27,265 nucleotides of DNA from Chloromonas sp. AAM2 (taxonomy: Eukaryota; Chlorophyta; Chlorophyceae; Chlamydomonadales; Chlamydomonadaceae), in the NCBI GenBank assembly GCA_004335635.1, contig QAXH01000968.1, forward strand, positions 1 through 27,265, given 5' to 3'. Numbering within the stretch: position 1 is the first letter of the stretch; every line of letters starts with the position of its first letter. The notes under the pieces were generated by a model, which was not told where the DNA came from, did no database searches, and was given only the letters and a program-made list of their open reading frames with translations. A program made the translations under genes and the position numbers. This document shows, piece by piece, positions 10,501 to 21,500 of the stretch.

Positions 10501-13500
10501 CGACTTGGTGATTGGTGCACTCAACATGCTTGGTTATTGTTCAGAGCTGTGTGCAAAGCCAAGCTCTCCGAACCCATGACGCTCTACGCAAACCCAACAA
10601 ATCCAATGCCCCTTGTCTGTCTGACGTTCTGCTTGACCTCCATGGCACGCAGGGGGATTTGGATCAGGCGATTGAGTCACGGATAGCCAAGGCAGAGGCG
10701 GGCATGCAAGCGCGCTTGACCACCGTCAACACCACGTGCAGCACACTGAGCGCGCAGGTCGCAGCCGTGGCACACATGGCAAAATCGAACCCCGCGGACG
10801 ACAGCCGCGACGCAGCTCAGGCTGCGGAAGCCACCGCGCAGTCAGCGCTCGACGCTGCAAACGCCGCCATGAAAGAGCTGCAGTCGTTGCAGCACAAGGT
10901 CGCGGCCATGGAGGAGGCCGTTCAAAACCCTAGTCAGAACGAGGCCCTTGTCGGTGACAATCACAGCACTTCGACGGTTTCACCGTTGAGTCCAGGAAAC
11001 GATGAATTAGCAGCGCGCATTCGTGTGATGGAAGAGGAACTGGCGGCGCTTCGGCTGCGGCAGAGGGAAGCGGAGATGGTAGCGACGGCCCTGGTGGGCG
11101 GAACGGTGCCTTCTGAGCAGCTCGCTCCCTTAGTGCGACGCCTCACGGAAGCGGAAGACCTGATTGTGCACCTTCAAGCTGGCAGGAATGCCACGAATGT
11201 TACGACTCTCTCGGAACAGGCGGCATTGCAGGTAAGATGCTAGGAAGTCCAAACACAGACTTAACCGAGGTGCAAAGCGTGGGCTGGGCAAAGTGTAGAC
11301 CAGAAAAAGAGGCTGCGAGCACTGGGCAGGGCCGATGCAGGCCTCCTAAACGATGTCCAGTGAATCTAAGCTGCACTCAAACCTGTGTGGTAGACCAAGT
11401 TTTGTTTAGGGTTGTAGCCGTTCGTTGTCTGACTTGTATCCCCTATATGCTTGGGAACTTGATTACTGCTTCCCGCCTGCCTGATTCCTGCACAGGTTGG
11501 ACAGCAGCAGCTGCAGGCTGAGACAGCCCTCCTGTGGCAGCAGCTCCAGCGCCGGGTGGCGGAGCTGGAGCAGCTCAGCGAAGAAACCGCCAACGCGTCT
11601 GCCGCACGTGGAGCAGCTGTGCAGAAGCTGTCCCAGCGGTTGACTGAGGCAGAGGCAGCTGCGCGGCAGATGCCTGCTTCTTGGCCACAGCAGACGGAAG
11701 CTACCTTGGAGCAGCTGGCCCAGCAGGTGACTGACCTGGCCAGCCAGGCAGAGCTGTGGGTCAGCAGCCAGCAGAACCAGGCACATACACTGACAGCTGC
11801 AGCATCTACGACAGCTGCTGCTGGTGGTACACTGGACCTGGCTGTACTGGCTCAGCTGCAGCAGGATGTCAGCGAGCTGCAGGCACAAGTAGGCCAGCTG
11901 CAGCAGGCGAGCACAGGCAAGGATCCCACCGAGGCAGCAGATAACACAGGCGACAAGGCTGATGCTGGTGATCAAGGTGTAAGTCAGCAGGTAGCTGTGC
12001 TTACCAGCGAAGTAGAATCGCTCAGAGCTGCCCAACAGCAGCAACTGGACCAGCTGAACACGCTGGTGCAGGACGTGGAGCCGCGGATGGCCAGGCTCCA
12101 ACAGCAGCAGGAGCAGGAAAACCTGCCAGCTGAAGCCGGCACAGGCGTCCAGCAGGCAGAGCAGCGTCTGGCAGCACTTGAGCATGCACTGGCCCAGATG
12201 GAGGGGTTGCCATCTCAGATGCAGGGCATTCAAAATCTTCTTGATGGCATTGAGCTGAAAGCGCCTCTGGGTGAATCAGTCGACAAGGCAAGCGCTGCAG
12301 GCGCTGGACAGGGACAGTTGGAAGTACTAGAACACCGATTAGAGGAGCTGGGTGCTGCTCTTGCGGAAATCACTTCACACCAGAAGCAGCCTCGGCAGCC
12401 GGATACAGAGCTTGCTGCAAGACTAAGTGAACTGGAGCGCAGGCAGGCCGACCATACAGCAGCTGGAGCAGCAGACGAGAATCTGGTTCGGCGGTTGTCA
12501 GAGGTTGAGCAAGCGATCGCTGATTTGATGCGGTCGCAGGCTGAAAACATGGCAGACCACGCGGTTACTGAATCATCTGCAGAGCTGCAGGCCTTGAGGG
12601 AGCAGATGCAACGCTTGGAATCAGACATAGCTGCTGTATCTGACGCTGCTGCAGCAGCACAGACACGGTCAGGTGCTGCAGCAGCGAACGAGCAGCAGGA
12701 GCAAGCGTGGCAGCCTTGGACGCTACGCATTGAGGGCCTTGAATCGCAGGTGGCTGAGCTAGCCGATCTGGTGCAAACGAATCGCACTAGCGGGCGCCTA
12801 TCACCACAGAATCCGACATCGGAAACCGGGCCTAACACTCCCGAGTCAGAGGAAGCCTGGGCAGTCAAAACACGGGAACTGGCAGATAAAGTGGCGGCTC
12901 TGGAAGCATCAGTTACTGGTCTGCAACAGAAGCAGCCACTCACATCCCTCAAGGTACGCATCAGTTCAACAGAGGAAGTGCAGGAGGAGCGCTCATCGAC
13001 AGGTGGCAGATCTGGCACGGCCATTACTTCTCATAGCACCAGCGGCGGCACAGGGCAAGCAGCAGCAGTGGCAGCAGCGGAGGCGGCTGCCTCCCGGCTG
13101 GTTGCAGAGCTGCGAGATGCAGTGTTCTCTCAGGCGAAGTCAGGACTGGTGCCCCGTGAAGAGCTGGAAAGCCTAGTTGAGCGGGTTGCAACGTTGGAGT
13201 CGGCGCCCAGTGCGATCAGCAAAGAAGCATCTCCTACTCATCCGCCAGCCGCTGCTAATGGCATCAGCTGCCCGGGAGGTTTGGAGACGATTGGAGAAGA
13301 GCGGGAATCCGCGGAGTCGCAACCAGCAACGCGAGGCAAGGGCGCTGATAAGGCCGGTAACGCCGGCATGGAGGATTTGGCGAGCGAGATGGCGGATCTG
13401 CGTGATGCGGTATTCAGCAAGGGAACTGAGGGCATGGTACCAAGGGACGAAATGATGAGAGCGCTGGGAGCCATCGCAACAGAGCTCACCACCCGCATCA

Positions 13501-16500
13501 AGGTAAGAGGTAACCAGTAACGTAGGTAACCAGTGACTTAGGTAACCAGTAACCAGTAACTTGGGTAACTAGAAGCTTAGAAGTGGAACAGACGCCCGTC
13601 ATGATCGTGCTACATGAGAAGAAAGAAGAAAAACAAAGGAGAAGGTACTAGCTACATCCGAGGACATTCTGTGTGAACGTCCAAGTGTCCTCTTACACCC
13701 CTTTCCGAGAATAACTTCACTATCTTGATCCCAGTCCATGGTGTACCTTTATCGTCAGACACATGCCATCCGACTCGCCACGTGCACCGCATGTTGCTGG
13801 CTCTACTGATGCTAACTTACAAGGAGGATGCTATGGACTTCAGTGTTCTCCACGAATACTTGCTGTACAGCCTGCCACAGTCAGACGCCGGTTGCCAGAG
13901 ACATGCCAGTTGCCTGACACATGCGCCACATGCCATTGGTTGCCCTGATGCAAGCTCCGCACTCTCCTGTGCCCTTGCCATGGATACAGCTTGCTAATGC
14001 ACTCGTCTTCGCTCAAGTACTTACTTCTACTGTAACTCACTTGCACTGTTGTTCATCCCTGGTTCCTCATCATATGCACCACTTGCGTGTCCACAGGAGG
14101 TCAAGCACCAGATCGCCGAAGGCCTGAGCGCAGGCAACGACTCCCTTTCAGACGGGCGTTCGTCCGACAACACCGTGATGCGCATGGTGGCCCAGTCGGG
14201 CATTGAGATGCGCCGGACCATCGATGTGCTGCAAGGCCATGTTGATCTCATCAATGCAAGGCTGGGCGAAAGCAATCCTGCAGAGGAGATTGCCTATCTG
14301 AGAGAGGTGAGATTGCCTATCCGGAGAGGTGAGATTGCCTATCTGAGAGAGGTGAGTACCAAAAAGCCATGAGGATAATCCCATCAGGAAGCAACCAATT
14401 AAGTCGCATGTGAGGGGGTTCGTCTCCGTTTGAATTAAGGAGACTGAATGTTAAGGTTGTTGCAAGCATTGGACCCTGCACATGTGGGAATCCATTGGGA
14501 ATTAATGCAGAACGCATGGCAGCCTGCATGCATACATTGAGTCGAGCTTGTCACGAGCATGCACATTCAAGCACATGCACAGTTGAGGTGACTGCTCCCA
14601 TGGCACGGCTCATGATCATATTTATATGCACAGTTGGACATGCCATACTGAGTTGGAAGATTGACTAGAACTGGACTAGCTGGTCATGTGTGCCAAGGAT
14701 GGAATCAGAATTGGGGATAACGAGATTGCAGGCTCGTGTCACGACGTCCATGCATGACACATGCACGTCACCCCTGCAGGCAATGCACCACTTCGAATCC
14801 ATGGGTGGAGGTATGGGCGGAGGTGCCAGGCCCGAACACGTCATGAAACTCGAATCCAAGGTAAGCTGATGGCTTAGCGAACCATATTGTGTTGAAGGTT
14901 GCACGGTCAAACACTGATGATCCCCATGCCACTTCATAGCTGAGAAGCTCATACGACTGCATTCAACCTTGTCCACAACCCTTTGTTTCCTTTTGCTACC
15001 TACGCAGTATAACCCATACTTCATACCCATACTTGCAGCTCCGAATGCCATGTGTTTTTGACACAGTCAGCACACCTCATAGGCTGTCCAGGCTGCAGGC
15101 ACCCACACAACTGGAACCCATCGCACGTTCAAAAACATTGCTACTGCTCTGGGCTGTCCCCGCAGGTTGAGGAGGTTGCCGGTGCCCTTGTGGTGGTCAC
15201 AGAGCGAATGAACGAGAGGATGACGGCTCTGGAGCGGTCCGTCGTCAACACTCAGACCACTCTGTCGCCCAGGACCACTCTCATGCCGGCTGCAAACAAT
15301 AATCAGGTGAGTCACGAAACCCACGTGCGGGCGACGTGGGTAACGGGTGTAACAAAAAAAAAGGTGTTTGCCAGTTCTGGGACAATTTTTTGGAAGGCGG
15401 CCTCTGCGGCCCCTGCGATGCCATGCAGCAGGCACTAAGCCACACGGGTCACGGACGCGGACTATGCGCGCGGAGCCGTGTTGTATGTTTGTATGGTTGC
15501 GTTGTAACGTTTGGGTAACAGTTGGTGTGAAATGGATAACACATGAATGAACTTAGGAAATCTGAGGTAGACAGAAGGTCGGTACGCCTGGTAGGCTACT
15601 GACTTAGTTAGAAGGGGTGAGACGTCCACGGGCTGTTGCGTGGAATTCTGCATGTATCAAACGTTCAAGAGCTTGTGGCATTCTTCAACGATTGCAACCT
15701 GACGAGCATTCCCTGATTCACAGCTGGTGGTTCTTGAGTCAGCACTGAAAAGATGCCGGTTCTGACATGGCGCTTTGCAGGCGATGCCGCCCCAGTCACC
15801 AAGCCTTGCGTTTGGTTTGGGTGGTTCGCAAGAGCCTCAGGCTTTCCCCCAGAACAACGCAACGTACCAGAGGCAGCGCTCTGCTACCGACAACTACGCT
15901 GGGTCTGTCGGCGGGGGTTCGGATCGAAGTGTGCCGCGCGCGTCTCCACCTCGTCAGCCTCTTTGGCCAGGCACCCCAGTGGCGCGAATGGCCTCGCAAA
16001 ATGAGCAGGAAAGCGACCGAGCTGGCAAGGAAGCCAATGCGGGCGACCTTCTGCGGCCTAAGTCTGCACGCGAGAAAGTCACGGCGCTTATCGCAGAGAA
16101 GCGACAAGAGGTCAGCGCATGAGTGAGAACAAGTGCGCGCGGCACACCACAATGCTTTTTGTCCTTTCAACTCTTGTTAGCGTTCGCAGGCTTAAACTGT
16201 TAGTATAATCTCGCACTGCAACGTCGTCACCCAGCGCGCAGTTCAAAGTCCGTCCTAGCGCATCTGTAATTTACAAATGACAGATGACACACAAACTGTG
16301 CCAAACAGTGCCAAACCTCAAATATTACACCATCCTAATCCTAATCATGTGAGCATCAGGAACGGTCGCTCGTGTGGCTGCAGGTCAAGCGCATGCAAGA
16401 CCAGATTAAGGTTGACGAGGAGCGAGTAAAGGCCCAACGTGCTGCCTCCGCACATCGCCGCACGGCTGAACCGACAGACGAGGATAGCTACGCCCCTTCG

Positions 16501-16842
16501 ATGCGACCGCGCACTGCAACGCTTGGCGGTTACTCAGAATCGTCTCAAGCCGCGATGGGCCGGGAGTCTTCCGTGCGATCTGTAGGCTTTGCAGCGAATG
16601 TGTCGTACGGAAGAGACCCTAGCGATTTGGATGTTACTCCGCCAAAGGGCCCCCTGACGCTTGATGGGCCGCGAAGCAGGGGGAATTCTATGGGAGGCAT
16701 GATGGTTATGAACCCCATGGGGCAGATGCAATCCATCAGCCCTGCGCGCATGGCAGCTATGCAGCAGAGCATGGTGAGCCAACAAGCGATGTTGAAGCAC
16801 CAACAACAACAGCAACAGAGTTCGAGCCTGAGGAGGCTATGA
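7545..16842 (+). CDS. TPPP/p25-alpha-like domain plus giant coiled-coil protein (12 exons, about 1744 aa)
   Basis: Exons: 7545-7758, 8216-8304, 8719-8796, 9196-9969, 10207-10434, 10653-11231, 11496-13502, 14097-14351, 14780-14860, 15166-15306, 15781-16110, 16384-16842 (TGA). They sum to 5235 bases. ATG 7545 is the first Met after an in-frame TGA at 7476. Residues 18-127 contain MSLTQLTIMLSDLALM, then LSAIFTRTK and LTFGTFLQAIAAIS, then a final helix. This order resembles the EF-hand-like p25-alpha fold of tubulin polymerisation-promoting proteins (kxFxKLCkD, then DxxFxKvK, then IxFxqFxxAL). Residues 128-385 (one exon) are polar and disordered. Residues 386 to about 1325 are mostly heptad coiled coil rich in Gln, Ala, Leu and Glu. 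The last 400 residues are Ser/Pro/Met/Gln-rich with a short coil (VKRMQDQIKVDEERVKAQR) and end in poly-Gln. A microtubule, basal-body or ciliary role is inferred. The donor at 8305 could instead be 8308, adding one Val; the donor at 7759 (GTTGGT) is weak. Confidence 0.78.
8413..8474. repeat. GCTGTTAACC direct repeats with an overlapping inverted repeat
   Basis: GCTGTTAACC occurs at 8413, 8427 and 8457. TTAGCCGC at 8447-8454 is the exact complement of GCGGCTAA at 8467-8474, giving a perfect 8-base stem with a 12-base loop. It lies inside the second intron of the coiled-coil gene. Function unknown. Confidence 0.75.
8826..8850 (+). repeat. Short CTAGGG tandem repeat
   Basis: Three perfect CTAGGG hexamers are followed by a degenerate CTAGAGG, in the third intron of the coiled-coil gene. 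It is similar to, but not the same as, the plant/algal telomere unit TTTAGGG, and too short to call an interstitial telomere. Confidence 0.7.
13503..13570 (+). repeat. 16-bp GGTAACCAGT-type tandem repeat at a 5' splice site
   Basis: GGTAAC starts at 13509, 13525 and 13541 (period 16) with decayed units near 13551 and 13564. The array begins within the donor GTAAGA of the intron after the 669-codon coiled-coil exon, so the intron's first 68 bases are nearly all repeat. Each unit contains GTAAC, a weak donor-like string. Confidence 0.85.
14286..14355 (+). repeat. Three tandem copies of an exon end together with its splice donor
   Basis: The unit (GAGATTGCCTAT, then CTGAGAGAG or CCGGAGAG, then GT) starts at 14286, 14309 and 14331. 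Each copy ends in a donor: GTGAGA at 14307, GTGAGA at 14329 and GTGAGT at 14352. The outer two give exons of 210 and 255 bases, both phase 0, differing by 15 codons. The middle unit lacks one base and its donor would shift the frame. I chose the third donor for the gene model because it best fits the consensus. Confidence 0.85.
15365..15388 (+). repeat. Dispersed repeat, copy 1
   Basis: 24 bases containing GCCAGTTCTGGGAC are identical to the complement of 19558-19581, and GGAAG follows in both copies after 3 or 6 T residues. This copy lies in the intron 15307-15780, in the sense direction of its host gene. It is probably a fragment of a mobile or intron-derived element. Confidence 0.7.
16261..16286. 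repeat. Small inverted repeat in the last intron of the coiled-coil gene
   Basis: CATCTGT at 16261-16267 pairs with ACAGATG at 16280-16286, separated by 12 AT-rich bases. It may be chance. Confidence 0.5.
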
Positions 16843-18508
16843 GATGACTCCTAACTGTCCATGTGTGAGTCGCTTAGCATGGAAACATCACCTTCAAGAT
16901 AGGTTGGCACTGACGTAGTTTGATGGTGTTGGGAAAGACGGCTGAAAAAGGAAGACGCAGGATTATCGCCAAGCCATTGAGGGGTCTGGACCTCTCTTGA
17001 AGGGCTGACCTTTGTAGATCAGATATGCATTCAATGCGCCTGTACATCCAAGCCCTATCTATCTATCCTTTATTCCTTCACTTTCATTGGATTGTTGTTC
17101 TGGTGCACCCTGACTCTTTCCTTTAAGTCCAGTGTTTGCAGATCACGTTAGGGAGGGCGACATGCGCCATCCAAAGCAGGATTCACACACAGCACGACCG
17201 TTCAGCTCAACCCCTTCCAGCGCGCATAACTGGTGGGCCGTACCAGAGCCAAACCGCACGTGCACTGCCCTCGCTGAACTATCCACGTATTGTTTGCTTG
17301 GCTTTCTGGCACCGGGCATGTATTCCAATAACCAGCTGTCGCTGACGTGATGAAGTGCTTTTCCTATGGTATGGCTAAAGCTGTAGATTGGCGTCTGATT
17401 GGGAGGAGATGGAATCTGGATTGAGAACGTCTCGGTGGCAAAACACACGAGGAGTCAGACACCAACTGCGCCTCGGTCACTTTACAGATGATTGTGTCAA
17501 GTTTGGTTCAACATAGGCATTGTCAGAAGACAGGCAACAAGGGCTTCGGCGAAGCACCCAGAAGGCCAGTTCTGCAGCCAAAACGCCCAATCCAAAGCCC
17601 ACCTGACCTGTGCTACCGTCATTGCAGACAACAGCGTTAATGTAGAGAGGCAAAACCGCCTAGAATTGGGTCCTGATTACCCAAAGACGGGATATGATCA
17701 CAGCCCTGCTTTACCGTCCTATCATACAAAGGCATGCAACACGCCCAATGAGCTCCTGCCCACACCATATCGGGTATCATACCTCCCTAGGCTGCCCCAG
17801 GCCACAACATGCTAAGACCTGAGTCATAGCATGAGCCAAGCAAAGCGCCGCTTGTGCGCGGGCCACACCATGCCAGCAGACCTGGCTCCGAGCTCAGCCC
17901 AACAATGCAACGCAGGCCACACGCTGCAAACCACACTTTGACAAAAAGAGCACATGCACACGAAGGAAAGTGTGTAATGTGTGATTGTTGGCTTCACTAC
18001 CACGTGTTCAAACGTATACTTGTGGCCTTGCAGCTGCCAGGCACTCTGGCAGTTGGTCGGCTGTGTTCACAAAATATACCCATTGCAACACACATGATGA
18101 AGATACATTTCAACAGGCTGCACAACGCAAGTGCATGAAGGGACAAGCATGTTCAACATGACTTCTGTACCTGGTGGGGTTGGCTAGAGACTGTGAGCCA
18201 GCAGCAGAGACTGGTCAATGCAAAAGCGCCTGGTACGTATCACCAACGCCAGGCTCAGGGTTCAAACGCACCCTTGAAAACACTGTACATGCATCACCAT
18301 TTGCTAGCAAGCGCTATCCTCCTGCAGTCACTAACACACACGTGCCTCACATCATCATGCTCACACACGACACATACAATTGGGTTTTGAGTTGAATACA
18401 CCAAGTTGTAGCCGAGACAATGCCGTACTTTAGTTGCAACGGCCATAAGTTAATCGTCTTCCTGTTTCCTTCACCCAATATTACTGCACAGTTTTTATCG
18501 TTTCTTTC
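16843..18508. other. Convergent intergenic region: 3' UTRs of two genes
   Basis: It holds no recognised exon on either strand. A plus-strand TGTAA lies at 17973-17977 and a minus-strand TGTAA at 17486-17482. If both served as poly(A) signals, the two convergent transcripts would overlap by about 500 bases. That reading is weak, because the pentamer is expected by chance about once per kilobase. Confidence 0.4.
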
Positions 18509-21500
18509 TCACGCCACGTGGTTTGAGGCAACCACCACTGCCCCTTGCTCTGCCTCCTCCGCTTGAGCCGCCTGAGCTGCCCGATGCTGCTGCTGCAGCC
18601 TATCCCACTCAGCTTGAGCGGTTGGCTTATCCTGGGATCCCTTCTTGGCATCAGTGTCAGTGTCATCATCGTTAGGCAGCCACTTGGCTCCGGCCACGTT
18701 TCCCTTGCCCTCGGTACCCAGACCGGCTGCGGCAGCGCGCAACTGAGCCTCATCAACCTGAAAACACAAGCAGGAGGAGCAGGAGGATACTTAGCATGTG
18801 TGCCTTCAACTGCTGCCAGGCGGGCAGCACCTGCTTGCCGTCAACCTCAGTCCCATTAACCAGGGCATGAAGGGACTCTATCTGCGTTAGAAGCGACTGA
18901 AGCTCACCATGGCCCTCTGCCCCGCCCTGGACCCTGCCGTCCCGTTCAAACCTTCTCCGAGCATTGAACTGCCCATTACAGGACTTGCTCTCAGCTGCAC
19001 AATATGACACGAGAATGCATACTGAAACCATGGTCGGTTGACATGTAGGTCTCACTGAAGATGGTCACGCAATTGTCGTACAAACGCACATTACCAACAG
19101 GCCAGAGGCAACATGCTCTCGCATCAAAATCTGCCCTTACAAACACCTGGTGCAGAGGGCATCAGCGTCAAGAGTCAGCACTCCAGAGGGCAGCAGCTTC
19201 AGATATATCAATCAAGTTAGCATGCACGCACCAGCATGTACCCCTGCTGGTAGGTGCCGTCATGTCCCTCCACCAGGAAGGGCACCAGCAGCTCCTGCCG
19301 CCGCATCACGCGCCGCAGCGACCGCAGGCCCCGGACAAACGCGACCACCATGAATGCGACCGCCAGCAGCAACGCGCACAGGAGCGCTACGCCCATGTGC
19401 CAGGCGCAGGGGGCATCGGACTCGTGGACTGGCTCGCCAAACCTGAAAACGTTGCAAATCAAGAGGAAAACCGTCAGTGTGGTCATATATCGAACCCTGA
19501 CCCTGTACTCTGGTACGAACACTGTTGCCACGGCTCCCCTGCTGCCACACTGCTTCCAAATTGTCCCAGAACTGGCAAACATCCTTCCACTGTCTGTTGA
19601 CCTGGCTGTCTTTAATTGGAATTGCTGGTCGATGCAAATATCTCAGGTAGGCATAGGTTTTCTTACTCTTGCACTTGCCTGCCCAAAGTGCTTGAAGCTG
19701 GCTTCAAGGCTTCTTGTAGGTTTCATATCAGGACGCTTGGAATGCCAAACAATATGAGCCCACACGACAGTCTGATGGCGCGATCTCACCTTGCAGCCCA
19801 GTACGGCACCTCCCCCTCCTCCAGTGGTCCGCCGTTCACGGCCGTGTGCACAGGCGCCGGGCCCCACCAGGACGCCAGGAAGAGCGAGTCCTCTGAGGCA
19901 GACAGGGGGAAGAACAGGTCGCTGCCCAGCTTGGAGAAGGTGGGAGTGGGGTTGGGCTCACTCGCAGGGACAACTTCGTAGTCAGTGTAGGCGTAGCCAT
20001 AGCCGTCATACTCCTGGAAAAACGCAGATGGGGCGCGGGTGTCGTGTGGGGAGCGTGGCTTTATGCTTTGCTATGAAGCAAGCCTAAGTAGAAATGCAGC
20101 AGAAAAAAAGACGAACCGAGCGGGATCAATCCGAGGCCAGAGGGTTCGGTGTGGTGATAGGGAGCACATTTGTTCTCCTTCCCCTCTTTGACGCGAAGGC
20201 GCACGGCAAGAAGAAGGGAAGTGCCAGAGATTGCGTGGAAGAGCAGCCCGCAGAACAATTGAAGCAATCAAGCTGTGGCCTGACCGGCACGTCAGGAGCC
20301 CACAGAACCACATGCCGGTTGGACATCACGCTTTGCATGGACGAGTTAAGCATCAGCACACTTCTCATCAATGTGATGCTTTGCGCAAGAGCTCGCTACC
20401 AGGGGCCTGAGACCCTTGATGGCTTGCTGTGCACTGCTGAGATCTGATTGTTCCAGGACTGCGGGAGGATTGCGCCCATGTAGAACAACACACATGTAAA
20501 ACGATCAGTTACAAGAGCAGACATCTGTGGCCTGTCAGTGGTGCAAGGCAGCACAGCCCTTGCCATGGACTCACACACAGACAGAGACACAACACACACA
20601 GAGACAGGCACAGAGAGACACACAAACACACACAGAGACAGGCACAGTGAGACACACAAGCACACACAGAGACAGGCACAGAGAGGCACACAAACACATT
20701 CACACACCTGTGGGCCCTCGTTGGTGCGTGGCAGCATTGCCCTCGCCATGGCCTCGCTCTGCTGCAGCGACCAGAGCGTGTCGAGCCTCTGCCCCAGGTC
20801 GTGCAGCATTTGGGTGGCCAGGGCCAGGGGGTGGAGGATCAGGTAGGTGCTGCTGTAACCGCCCGGACGGCGCAGGCCGCGGAGCGCAAACACGTCGTCT
20901 GATTCTGCGGAAATGCACCGAACGTGACAGGGTCTGCGGCTTATTGGGAATAGTCGTCGAAAAGGGGGGTCTGCTGTGTCAAAGCAGGGGTGGAAGGGGA
21001 ATGCCATGGCAACAAAACAATCCCCAACTATTTCAGAAGGGTCAAGTAGTTCCCAAGTAGAATCTAGTGAAACTCGCGAAAGCCTAGCAACAACCGCAGC
21101 CTGGGCCAGTCTTGCAGCAGTGGTATAACCGAAAGTGTCTCCACGCTCTAGCTGTTCGAGATTCAATGACGAGGGCTAACCTTTTGGGAAAAGCGCCACC
21201 AGGGTTGGCCAAGCTGTATGCTCACCTTGATCGTATGGGTAGAGGACGATCACTTCGGAGGTGGGCTGCTCAACCGACTGGACATGTTCAGCACTAGCCA
21301 CAGATGAGCCGGCGTTGCCGTCCTGTGTGCCGTCGTATATGTACTCAGCAGCCACCTACACCACAATGTTTGGTACGAATTGATAATCTTACGAACAGAA
21401 TCCGGCAAAAACTGACACCAACCCTACGAAAGCCTAACAGGAACTGAAATCAAACCATAAACGATGTTGATCTTATGAAAGTGTACAATGCATTGACGCT

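Noticed and set aside
12230..13024. 264-codon minus-strand frame, Ser/Ala/Cys-rich
   Set aside because: It is the antisense shadow of the coiled-coil exon 11496-13502, whose Gln/Ala codons leave few stops on the other strand.
19260..19637. Minus-strand frame containing VCQFWDN as a stand-alone gene
   Set aside because: It overlaps the membrane-helix exon in another frame and the intron before it. At most the VCQFWDN part is a mobile-element fragment, reported as a repeat.
20396..21166. 256-codon minus-strand frame with a Cys/Val/Leu-rich stretch that looks like membrane helices
   Set aside because: The hydrophobic part is translation of the 34-base CA repeat. Only 20904-20708 has splice borders and phase that fit the gene.
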